This document shows positions 1-5,626 of a stretch of DNA of 6,432 nucleotides, piece after piece. Numbering within the stretch: position 1 is the stretch's first letter; every line of letters starts with the position of its first letter. The position numbers and the translations under genes are program-made. Source of the stretch: Methanoregula sp. (lineage in GTDB: Archaea > Halobacteriota > Methanomicrobia > Methanomicrobiales > Methanospirillaceae); the NCBI GenBank assembly GCA_028705545.1, contig JAQWDG010000013.1, forward strand, positions 8,908 to 15,339. The letters run 5' to 3'. Below the pieces are notes generated by a model, which saw nothing but the letters and a program-made list of their open reading frames with translations, was not told where the DNA came from and ran no database searches.

Positions 1-99
1 CCAACAGACGAGACCTACAATGAATACCTCGATGAATCGCAGGATATGGTAAAAAGCGTTATAATCACACCCGTTTCCCTGACCGGCAAGAGCAGGTGA
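1..99 (+). CDS. C-terminal end of an unidentified protein (5' truncated by window)
   Basis: Frame 1 is open from the first base and ends at TGA 97-99, giving 32 residues; the other two plus frames stop within the first 55 bases. The tail is hydrophilic and acidic (Asp, Glu and Tyr rich), then becomes beta-like (VKSVIITPVSL) before a basic TGKSR end. I do not recognise a family from so short a piece. The gene converges on the exopolyphosphatase gene, with 57 bases between the two stop codons, and is followed by T-rich sequence. That it is a real gene end rather than a chance open frame is inference from its position and the T tract after it. Confidence 0.5.
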   Translation, partial: PTDETYNEYLDESQDMVKSVIITPVSLTGKSR

Positions 100-102
100 G
101 TT

Positions 103-133
103 TTTCACCAGTCCATCCCATCGTTTTCTTTTC
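103..133 (+). terminator. T-rich terminator region for the plus-strand gene ending at 99
   Basis: Two plus-strand T tracts follow the TGA stop: TTTTT near 103 and TTTTCTTTTCT at 123-133. No convincing hairpin precedes them. Archaeal RNA polymerase commonly terminates at U-rich runs without a stem, so this is a plausible end signal, but it is judged from base composition alone. Confidence 0.4.
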
Positions 134-134
134 T

Positions 135-140
135 AAAAAA
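135..140 (-). terminator. T-tract terminator of the polyphosphate operon
   Basis: Read on the minus strand, a run of six T (140-135) lies about 16 bases after the exopolyphosphatase stop codon (159-157) and is followed by A-rich sequence. It is the first T run after the operon's last gene and lies in the convergent spacer, which fits an archaeal U-tract terminator. No strong stem-loop precedes it. Confidence 0.4.
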
Positions 141-156
141 GATCAGGGGGACAGGA

Positions 157-1755
157 TCAGGCCGGGCCGGCAGGCTCTTCGCAGGGAGCAATGATTTTTA
201 TTAAAAGACGACGCTGGAAAACCTTCTCGAACGCCTTCTTTTCCGCTTCAACGCCCCAGACTTCGAGCTGGCAGTCGTTTTCGGCAATGATGGCAAGGCT
301 TGCCTCGTTCTTATCGGCAGAAACAAATTTCGTGTGCTGCACGAGCCCGGAATGGCTGCGGTCGAGACTCTCCCCGAGCCGGACAAACATGGCGAGCACT
401 AAAACCATCTGCTGCTCGTCTGCGTCGAGGTCCGGGACATCCAGGTGCTTTTTCCGCGGTTTCTTCTTTCGGTGGAACCGGGCGGTGTTTGCGATAATGT
501 CGATCTCTTTCTGGTCGAAACCGAGAAGCTCGGAATTTTTTATGATGTAATAGGAATGCGCATGGTGGTTGGTATAAGAAATGAACGAGCCGATGTCGTG
601 CAGGAATGCGGCATACTCAAGCAGTTCCCGTTCCCAGTCGCCATAATGGTGAAGTTTTGCCTCTTTTGCCGAATCGAAGATCTCAAGCGCCAGCCGGGTC
701 ACCGTCCGGGCGTGCGCTTCGTTGATCCCGCAGGAGCGGCCCAGCTGGAGAACGCTCGTTTCCCGTGGCGAGAGAGTCCCAAACAGCGGGAAATCCTCCA
801 TGCGCGAAAGGTAATCGGCAAGAAGGCCGTCCTGGAGGCCCCGGTTGGTGACGGTAACCGATTCAAGACCCAGTTCTTTCATGAAGGTTTCGAGGATTAC
901 GGCTCCCGCAATGATGATGTCCGCCCGCTCGGGATTGATGCCCGGTATTTTCCGCCGCTCTTCGAGCGGAAGCGAACAGAGCATCTCGGTCGTCTTTTTT
1001 AAGTCCCGGTAGGTAAGTACCCCGGCCGGGGCAGGTTTATCCGGGGGGAAGGCTTTTGCCGCGATCTCGGTGAGGTTCATGATACTGCCTGAACTGCCGA
1101 TAGCGAGATCGATTTTCTGGTTTTTGATCTTCTGGACGGTATGGATGATCGCGTTTTTCACGTACTGCTGGAGGAGCCGGTACTGGTCGGCGCGGACCGG
1201 CCCGGTCTCGTCTTTTGTGAAGAACTGGTTGGTGAGGCGGATGGCGCCCAGCTTGAAACTGTCGAGGAACTGGTACTGGTGCTGGCCGCCCACGGCGATC
1301 TCCGTGCTCCCCCCGCCGATATCGATAAAGAACCCCTGCTTTTCTCCAAGGTGGAAGCTGCCGGCAACCCCGAGATAGATGAGCCGGGCCTCTTCGCGGC
1401 CGGGGATGACCCTGACATCGAGCTGCGCCTCGCGCCGGATCCGGCCGAGCAGTTCGGCCTGGTTCTGTGCCTCGCGTGCGGCAGAGGTTGCAACTGCAAC
1501 GAACTCTTCTGCTGCAAACGTGCGGGCAAGATCGGCGAATTTCCGGCAGACCAGGCAGGCCCGGTCGATGGCCTCGGGAGTAATTTCCTCGTCGTCGAAT
1601 TCCCCTTCCCCAAGGCGCACCTGCTGTTTCTGCCGGGTAAGGATACTGTAGGAATGGTTCGGGTTGAACCGGACAACGAGCATACGCACCGAGTTTGTCC
1701 CGATATCGATGAATGCGACAATCCTTCCGGCAGCCCCGACTTTTCTTGTTTTTAT
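157..1755 (-). CDS. ppx: Ppx/GppA family exopolyphosphatase with C-terminal HD domain
   Basis: Exopolyphosphatases of this family release terminal phosphate from inorganic polyphosphate; some relatives hydrolyse pppGpp, and sequence alone does not exclude that. Numbered from a proposed ATA start at 1755 (532 residues), the first phosphate loop is FIDIGTNSVRML at 15-26, the paired catalytic-region glutamates are in PGREEARLIYLGV near 118-130, the second loop FIDIGGGSTE is at 143-152 and the adenosine-type loop GSSGS is near 220-224. The C-terminal half is the HD domain: His348, HD at 386-387 (AAFLHDIG), HHAH near 397-400, and RLGESLDRSH near 459-468. No signal peptide or membrane segment is seen, so it is probably cytosolic. 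The first ATG/GTG/TTG in frame is GTG 1689, which would cut off most of the first phosphate loop. Reading back, the frame stays homologous-looking to ATA 1755-1753, preceded by GGTGAT at 1764-1759, and a TAA lies further upstream. Family is certain; the start is not. Confidence 0.93.
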   Translation of the reverse strand: MKTRKVGAAGRIVAFIDIGTNSVRMLVVRFNPNHSYSILTRQKQQVRLGEGEFDDEEITPEAIDRACLVCRKFADLARTFAAEEFVAVATSAAREAQNQAELLGRIRREAQLDVRVIPGREEARLIYLGVAGSFHLGEKQGFFIDIGGGSTEIAVGGQHQYQFLDSFKLGAIRLTNQFFTKDETGPVRADQYRLLQQYVKNAIIHTVQKIKNQKIDLAIGSSGSIMNLTEIAAKAFPPDKPAPAGVLTYRDLKKTTEMLCSLPLEERRKIPGINPERADIIIAGAVILETFMKELGLESVTVTNRGLQDGLLADYLSRMEDFPLFGTLSPRETSVLQLGRSCGINEAHARTVTRLALEIFDSAKEAKLHHYGDWERELLEYAAFLHDIGSFISYTNHHAHSYYIIKNSELLGFDQKEIDIIANTARFHRKKKPRKKHLDVPDLDADEQQMVLVLAMFVRLGESLDRSHSGLVQHTKFVSADKNEASLAIIAENDCQLEVWGVEAEKKAFEKVFQRRLLIKIIAPCEEPAGPA

Positions 1756-3362
1756 GGTATCACCAGCGGCAGTGTGAAGACTTTAGCGAAGAGATCGCTC
1801 TTTTTTATTGCCCGTTCCCTGCAGGGACCGGTATTGCCGGTTCCGGTTGGTTCGCAGAGGATTTCAGTCTCGCGGATGGTGCAGTTAAGATCCGTAATGC
1901 AGCTGTCATGGGTATAATCGAAACCGTCGGCGATCCGGAGCAGCGCGGCAAGGAGAAGGACGCGCTCTTTGTCCTCCTGCGGGAGAAGCCGGTAGAATCC
2001 CTTGTGCCGGATCGCTGCCTGGCCGCCATGGAGCCCGGCGATAAGCGCGATCATGCCCTGCTCTTTTATGTTTACGAAAAGCCCGTTTTCCGCGAGGATG
2101 AGGGCCGCACCGCGGGCCTGGTGGCCGCGCCTTCCGCCAGCCCAGCCGATATCGTGGACAATTGCGGCATACCGGAGGAGGGTCCGGTCGCGGTTTTTGA
2201 GGTTGTGAAGGGTAAGAAGACCGGTAAAGAGCCTGTCGGCAAGGTCGGCGACATGCAGGCTGTGCGCCTGCTGGTCCGGCACCGGATCCAGCATACGGAG
2301 AAACGCTGCCTCTTCAGCTCCTTGCGTCCCGGTCTTCCGGCGCCGGCAGGCAGAACGCTGGCCGTCGAGAGCGCAGGCTTCGAGATCTTCCCAGAACCCG
2401 GCCCGCAAAAGCGCATCCCAGCAGCGGACAAACTGCCGGTAGAGCCGGTTGCGTTCCTTCTCACGGTTGCAGAGCAGCTGGCGGAAGGGTGTAAGATCGG
2501 GAATGGTTTTTTCCTCGGTTGTTTCACGGAATGCTTTCCGCGACCGGGCCGTAAGGATTGCATGTCCCAGATCATCGATCCAGACATCGCAGTCATGAAT
2601 CTCTCCGAGCAGATCCTGGAGCCGTTTGAGCTGCCTGATCTGTTTTGCCATCCCCCTCCGGTAGATCGGTGCGAAGGTCTCGATCGTGTACCGGAGTTTT
2701 TTTATTGCTATCCGAAGGGCATGGTGTTCGGGGACTGCATCGGGGGAACGGATGAAGGGCTCGTACTGCTGTGGAGATACCAGCCGCGCACCGATCCGGT
2801 CCGCTGCAACCGGGGGAACACCGGAAATGCAGTTCTTTTTTCCCCGGGTCTTCTGATCGGCCAGCGCACGGCAGGATTCCCGGAGACGTAACAGCTCGCC
2901 GCCCTGCTCTATTTTGTCGAGGATGCCGACCAGTTTTTCCTGCTGGGTTTTCCGCTCGCTGCGCAGTTTTTTTTGCAGGCGCACGAGAGGATCCGCGCCG
3001 GTCCTTATCGGGACCGGGCTTTCGGATGTTTTTCCCGCGGGAACCCGGCCCCGGCCTTTCAGGTATTTTTTCAAAAATGCGATCCTGACATCGGTGTCCC
3101 GGGCGGCCCCGAGGGCCCGGGTGCAATCTTTGACCTCACGGATCCAGAGACGCAAATCTTTTTCCGGGAAACAGAGGGGAAAGAGCGGCAGCGCTGCCCG
3201 GAGCCGGCGGGAGGCGACCCTGAGCCGGTGGACCGCTTCGGTGTCGTCCGAATTCCTCACCTGGCCGATCTCAAGAAAGAACGTGTCGAGCAGGGGCAGG
3301 AGACGCGATGCCGCAAAGGCACAGGCGCCGGGGACCGGCACTGCCGGGTCAGGAGCCGGCAT
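1752..3362 (-). CDS. CHAD domain-HD domain fusion protein, polyphosphate-associated
   Basis: A 536-residue protein in two parts. Residues about 15-330 form a CHAD domain, a helical family rich in His and Arg/Lys known to bind polyphosphate. Its hallmarks are visible: AVHRLRVASRRLR at 43-55, HALRIAIKKLRYTIE at 214-228 and LGEIHDCDVW at 252-261, with a charged, variable insert at about 101-200. Residues about 355-500 form an HD domain: His367, HD at 403-404 (AAIVHDIGW), GHQARG at 413-418, LHGG at 444-447 and RIADGFDYTH at 476-485. This aligns with the HD half of the neighbouring exopolyphosphatase, but there is no actin-like Ppx domain. All likely metal ligands appear kept, so it may be a phosphohydrolase or a polyphosphate-sensing regulator; the reaction is unknown. 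ATG 3362 was chosen because an upstream start at 3407 adds only a low-complexity stretch inside ppk1 and this ATG follows AGGGGT by 9 bases. It overlaps the ppk1 end by 14 bases, which suggests translational coupling. Confidence 0.9.
   Translation of the reverse strand: MPAPDPAVPVPGACAFAASRLLPLLDTFFLEIGQVRNSDDTEAVHRLRVASRRLRAALPLFPLCFPEKDLRLWIREVKDCTRALGAARDTDVRIAFLKKYLKGRGRVPAGKTSESPVPIRTGADPLVRLQKKLRSERKTQQEKLVGILDKIEQGGELLRLRESCRALADQKTRGKKNCISGVPPVAADRIGARLVSPQQYEPFIRSPDAVPEHHALRIAIKKLRYTIETFAPIYRRGMAKQIRQLKRLQDLLGEIHDCDVWIDDLGHAILTARSRKAFRETTEEKTIPDLTPFRQLLCNREKERNRLYRQFVRCWDALLRAGFWEDLEACALDGQRSACRRRKTGTQGAEEAAFLRMLDPVPDQQAHSLHVADLADRLFTGLLTLHNLKNRDRTLLRYAAIVHDIGWAGGRRGHQARGAALILAENGLFVNIKEQGMIALIAGLHGGQAAIRHKGFYRLLPQEDKERVLLLAALLRIADGFDYTHDSCITDLNCTIRETEILCEPTGTGNTGPCRERAIKKSDLFAKVFTLPLVIP
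1759..1764 (-). promoter_or_regulatory. Ribosome-binding site supporting a non-standard ppx start
   Basis: GGTGAT reads 1764 down to 1759 on the minus strand, followed by ACC and then ATA at 1755-1753. GGTGAT complements the 3' end of archaeal 16S rRNA, and a three-base gap is usual for this part of the sequence. It lies inside the last codons of the CHAD-HD gene. It is the best evidence for initiation at ATA 1755 rather than at GTG 1689, but it could be a coincidence of the codons for Pro-Leu-Val-Ile. Confidence 0.4.
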
Positions 3363-5445
3363 GGTACCAGGACCCCTGGTGTGCAAGGAACCACGCCTGG
3401 GAATCAACCGGGTTTTCTCCTTTCTTCGGGAGCCTGCGGGCGTACGACCCGTCCCCGGCCATCAGCCGCAGCTGCTGGTTGTCCGCGAGTTCGGTTGCAA
3501 GGATGGTTGTGAGAAGTGCTTTTTTTATGGAGGGATTAGTCACCGGGAAGAGCACCTCCACCCGCCGGTCGATGTTGCGCGGCATCAGGTCGGCGCTCCC
3601 GAGCAGCACTTCGTCCTTCCCGCCGTTCCTGAAATAATAGATCCGGGCGTGTTCGAGAAACCGTCCCACGATAGCAGTCACGGTGATGTTCTCGCTTACG
3701 TCGGGAATTTCGGGGCGCAGGCAGCAGATCCCCCGTATCTGGAGATCGACTTTTACCCCGGCTTCGGAGGCCCGGTAGAGCGCGGCAATGCATTCCTGGT
3801 CGACAAGGGCGTTCATCTTGAAGATGAGGTGGCCCCCGCCCTCTTTTTTATGGAGTGCGATCTCCCGGTCGATCCGGGAGATCATCCCGCTGCGCAGGGT
3901 CACGGGAGCAACAACGAGCTTCCGGTACTGGTCGAAACGGGCATACCCGGTCAGGAAGTTGAAGAGGTTTGCAGCATCGTCGCCGATATCGCGGTCGCAG
4001 GTAAACATCCCGAAATCGGTATAGATCCGGCTTGTCGTTGCATTGTAATTACCGGTACCGAGGTGCAGGTAGCGCCGTATCCCGTCTTTTTCCCGGCGTA
4101 CGACCATGCAGAGCTTTGCATGCACCTTGAGGCCGACAACCCCGTACACCACATGAACGCCGGCTCGTTCGAGTGCACGGGCCCAGCCGATGTTGTTCTC
4201 CTCGTCGAACCGGGCCTTGAGCTCGATTAAGGCTGCCACCGCCTTCCCGTTCTCCCGGGCCTCCATGAGCGCTTTTACTATCGGCGAGTTCGAGCCGACC
4301 CGGTACAGGGTGATCTTGATCGCAAGGACGCCCGGATCGTGGGCGGCCTGCCGGATGAAGTTTATCACCGGGGTAAAACTGTCGTACGGGTGGAAGAGGA
4401 GGATGTCCTTTTTCCTCACCGCAGAGAAGATGTCCTTTTCTTCGGCAAGTTCCGGCGGGACGGACTGCTGGAACGGGGGGTCCTTGAGGTCGGGGCGGTC
4501 GAGAGAGAGGAGCTCCATGAGGTCTGCCATTCCCACGGGATAGCCGATCCGGTAGAGCATGTGGGGGCCGATCCCCAGTTTTTTCTCAAGCATCTGCACG
4601 GTGTTCTCCTGCATGGTAGAGTCGACTTCGATCCTCACCGGCGTCCCGCGTGCCCTCTGTTCCATGATCTCTTCGACCGTTGTCAAAAGATCGGATGCCT
4701 CATCGACCTCGATATCGAGATCTGCATCCCGGGTGATGCGGAAGGGATAAGCCCCGACTACTTCGAGGCCCGGAAAGAGGAGATCGAGATGGGCGGCAAC
4801 AAGGTCTTCGAGGTACACGAGATGGACGTTCTTGTCGTTGTGGCTTTTTGCCGGTGCCGGTACGCGTATGAGACGGGGGAAGAGGCCGGTGGGCACCTTG
4901 ATCCGTGCGAAGAGTTCCTTTTTGTCCTGGTCGCGGACAACGATGGCAAGGTTGAGCGAGAGGTTGGAAATGAAGGGGAACGGGTGGGCGGAATCGAATG
5001 CGAGCGGGATGAGGACCGGGAAGATCTCCTCGATAAAGTAGGTTCGGAGCGCATCTTTCTGTTTCTGGTCCAGGTCCCGGTAAGGCGAGATGAAGATCCC
5101 GGCCTGCGCGAGTTTCGGGAGGATCTCGCGGTTCCAGCAGTCGTACTGGAGAGTGAGTTCGGGAAGGAGCGCTTTTTCTATCGCAACGAGCTGCTCCGAA
5201 GCGGTCATCCCGTCGGGAGGGGCTTTTAAAACACCCTGGGCTGCCTGGCGCTGGAGGCCCGAGACCCGGATCATGAAAAATTCGTCCAGGTTGTTTGCGA
5301 AGATGGCTAGGAATTTCACCCGCTCGAGCAGCGGGTGGCGTTCGTCCATTGCTTCTTCGAGTACGTGGTGGTTGAACCGGATCCAGCTCAGTTCGCGGTT
5401 GATATAGAGAGTCGGGGAATCCGGTGCAGGCGGGGCATCTGTCAT
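3349..5445 (-). CDS. ppk1: Polyphosphate kinase (PPK1 type)
   Basis: PPK1 reversibly transfers the gamma phosphate of ATP onto a growing inorganic polyphosphate chain. The 698-residue length is normal for the family. The N-terminal domain opens with LYINRELSWIRFN at 13-25 and carries the nucleotide-contacting NNLDEFF at 51-57; a head domain follows to about 320, then two phospholipase D-like catalytic domains. The residue matching E. coli autophosphorylated His435 is His442 in GLKVHAKL, the one matching His454 is His461 in HLGTGNYN, and the one matching His592 is His599 in FLEHARIYYF. Arginines matching the metal-binding pair are Arg382 (LYRVG) and Arg412 (ARFDEENN). DLMPRNIDRRVEVLFP lies at 619-634. 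It appears catalytically complete. ATG 5445 is chosen because it is the first start and follows GGGATGAT (5456-5449) by three bases. It is the first gene of the minus-strand operon and overlaps the CHAD-HD gene by 14 bases. It has no signal peptide; it is expected in the cytosol or on the inner membrane face. Confidence 0.98.
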   Translation of the reverse strand: MTDAPPAPDSPTLYINRELSWIRFNHHVLEEAMDERHPLLERVKFLAIFANNLDEFFMIRVSGLQRQAAQGVLKAPPDGMTASEQLVAIEKALLPELTLQYDCWNREILPKLAQAGIFISPYRDLDQKQKDALRTYFIEEIFPVLIPLAFDSAHPFPFISNLSLNLAIVVRDQDKKELFARIKVPTGLFPRLIRVPAPAKSHNDKNVHLVYLEDLVAAHLDLLFPGLEVVGAYPFRITRDADLDIEVDEASDLLTTVEEIMEQRARGTPVRIEVDSTMQENTVQMLEKKLGIGPHMLYRIGYPVGMADLMELLSLDRPDLKDPPFQQSVPPELAEEKDIFSAVRKKDILLFHPYDSFTPVINFIRQAAHDPGVLAIKITLYRVGSNSPIVKALMEARENGKAVAALIELKARFDEENNIGWARALERAGVHVVYGVVGLKVHAKLCMVVRREKDGIRRYLHLGTGNYNATTSRIYTDFGMFTCDRDIGDDAANLFNFLTGYARFDQYRKLVVAPVTLRSGMISRIDREIALHKKEGGGHLIFKMNALVDQECIAALYRASEAGVKVDLQIRGICCLRPEIPDVSENITVTAIVGRFLEHARIYYFRNGGKDEVLLGSADLMPRNIDRRVEVLFPVTNPSIKKALLTTILATELADNQQLRLMAGDGSYARRLPKKGENPVDSQAWFLAHQGSWYHAGS

Positions 5446-5448
5446 GCA

Positions 5449-5456
5449 ATCATCCC
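5449..5456 (-). promoter_or_regulatory. Ribosome-binding site of ppk1
   Basis: GGGATGAT reads 5456 to 5449 on the minus strand, three bases ahead of ATG 5445. It differs from the ideal archaeal GGAGGTGAT element but keeps the spacing expected for its GAT end. An ATG inside it opens a three-codon frame (ATG ATT GCA TGA) whose stop overlaps the ppk1 ATG; this is most likely a by-product of the motif. Confidence 0.45.
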
Positions 5457-5467
5457 GGGAGATGTTC

Positions 5468-5507
5468 CTGTATATTCAGGGGCTCCATCTTCCGCTGTAT
5501 ATACTGG
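5468..5507 (+). repeat. Direct repeat of CTGTATATWCWGG, two copies
   Basis: CTGTATATTCAGG (5468-5480) and CTGTATATACTGG (5495-5507) match at 11 of 13 positions, with their starts 27 bases apart. A related shorter copy, CTGTAAATAC, lies at 5594-5603 in the same orientation. Each core is close to its own reverse complement (GTATATAC is perfect). They could be operator sites or simply TATA boxes. Confidence 0.45.
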
Positions 5508-5510
5508 AAA
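5495..5510 (-). promoter_or_regulatory. Probable TATA box of the ppk1 operon
   Basis: On the minus strand TTTCCAGTATATACAG runs from 5510 to 5495 and contains TATATA at 5502-5497. Archaeal transcription usually starts about 25 bases after the box, here near 5475, giving a leader of about 30 bases with room for the ribosome-binding site at 5456. A second, weaker TATA-like stretch (AATATACAGG on the minus strand, 5476-5467) is closer to the gene and would leave almost no leader. Assignment is by pattern and distance only. Confidence 0.4.
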
Positions 5511-5537
5511 ATAGGGACGCACCCTTTATCAATCCCT

Positions 5538-5570
5538 CTCCTGAACAGAGACCTATAGGGATCACAGGAG
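5538..5570. repeat. Nested inverted repeat in the divergent spacer
   Basis: CTCCTG (5538-5543) and CAGGAG (5565-5570) are perfect inverted arms separated by 21 bases. Within the interval is CCTATAGG (5552-5559), a perfect 8-base palindrome. The interval lies upstream of the expected start of the lipoprotein transcript, so a DNA operator is more likely than an RNA hairpin; the arms are short and chance is not excluded. Confidence 0.35.
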
Positions 5571-5593
5571 GCTCACCCGTAAAATTTGGTAAT

Positions 5594-5613
5594 CTGTAAA
5601 TACGATCCTCGTA
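5594..5613 (+). promoter_or_regulatory. Probable TATA box and adjacent small inverted repeat ahead of the binding-protein gene
   Basis: TAAATA at 5597-5602 lies about 25-30 bases ahead of ATG 5627, the usual distance between an archaeal TATA box and the transcription start. Immediately after it, TACGA (5601-5605) and TCGTA (5609-5613) form a perfect inverted repeat with a three-base centre, well placed for a repressor. No good ribosome-binding sequence lies between the box and the ATG, so the transcript may be leaderless or nearly so. Confidence 0.4.
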
Positions 5614-5626
5614 AGATGAATCTGGT

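Larger units (their letters stand above)
5446..5626. other. Divergent intergenic control region between ppk1 and the binding-protein gene
   Basis: This is the only sizeable gap between genes, 181 bases, noticeably richer in A and T than the flanking genes. It must contain the promoters of both the minus-strand polyphosphate operon and the plus-strand lipoprotein gene. Visible elements are a CTGTAWATWC motif three times, the perfect palindrome CCTATAGG at 5552-5559 inside a wider inverted repeat, an isolated AGGAGG at 5566-5571 with no usable start codon at normal spacing, and TACGA/TCGTA arms at 5601-5613. No RNA gene or further coding region was recognised. Confidence 0.75.

Noticed and set aside
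161..171. GCCGGGCCGGC palindrome near the ppx stop as a terminator hairpin
   Set aside because: The centre is a single base, too small for an RNA loop, and it codes for the Ala-Gly-Pro-Ala tail.
2593..3126. Second minus-strand open frame inside the CHAD-HD gene
   Set aside because: The protein is Pro/Arg/Gly-rich low-complexity sequence, as expected from a shifted frame of GC-rich DNA; the main frame carries the conserved CHAD motifs throughout.
3363..3407. Upstream start for the CHAD-HD protein at 3407
   Set aside because: It adds 15 Arg/Gly/Pro-rich residues encoded within ppk1 and has no better ribosome-binding site; ATG 3362 gives the compact overlap typical of coupled genes.
1713..5229. 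Long plus-strand open frames opposite the polyphosphate operon (for example 1713-2891, 2914-4230 and 4339-5229)
   Set aside because: They are antisense to three well-supported genes, show no recognisable family motifs, and are of the kind expected by chance opposite GC-rich genes with strong third-position bias.
4700..5449. Minus-strand open frame of 249 codons starting just ahead of ppk1
   Set aside because: It begins at an ATG four bases from the ppk1 start but in another frame, and has a Pro/Arg-rich composition with no motifs; ppk1 is unambiguous in its own frame.
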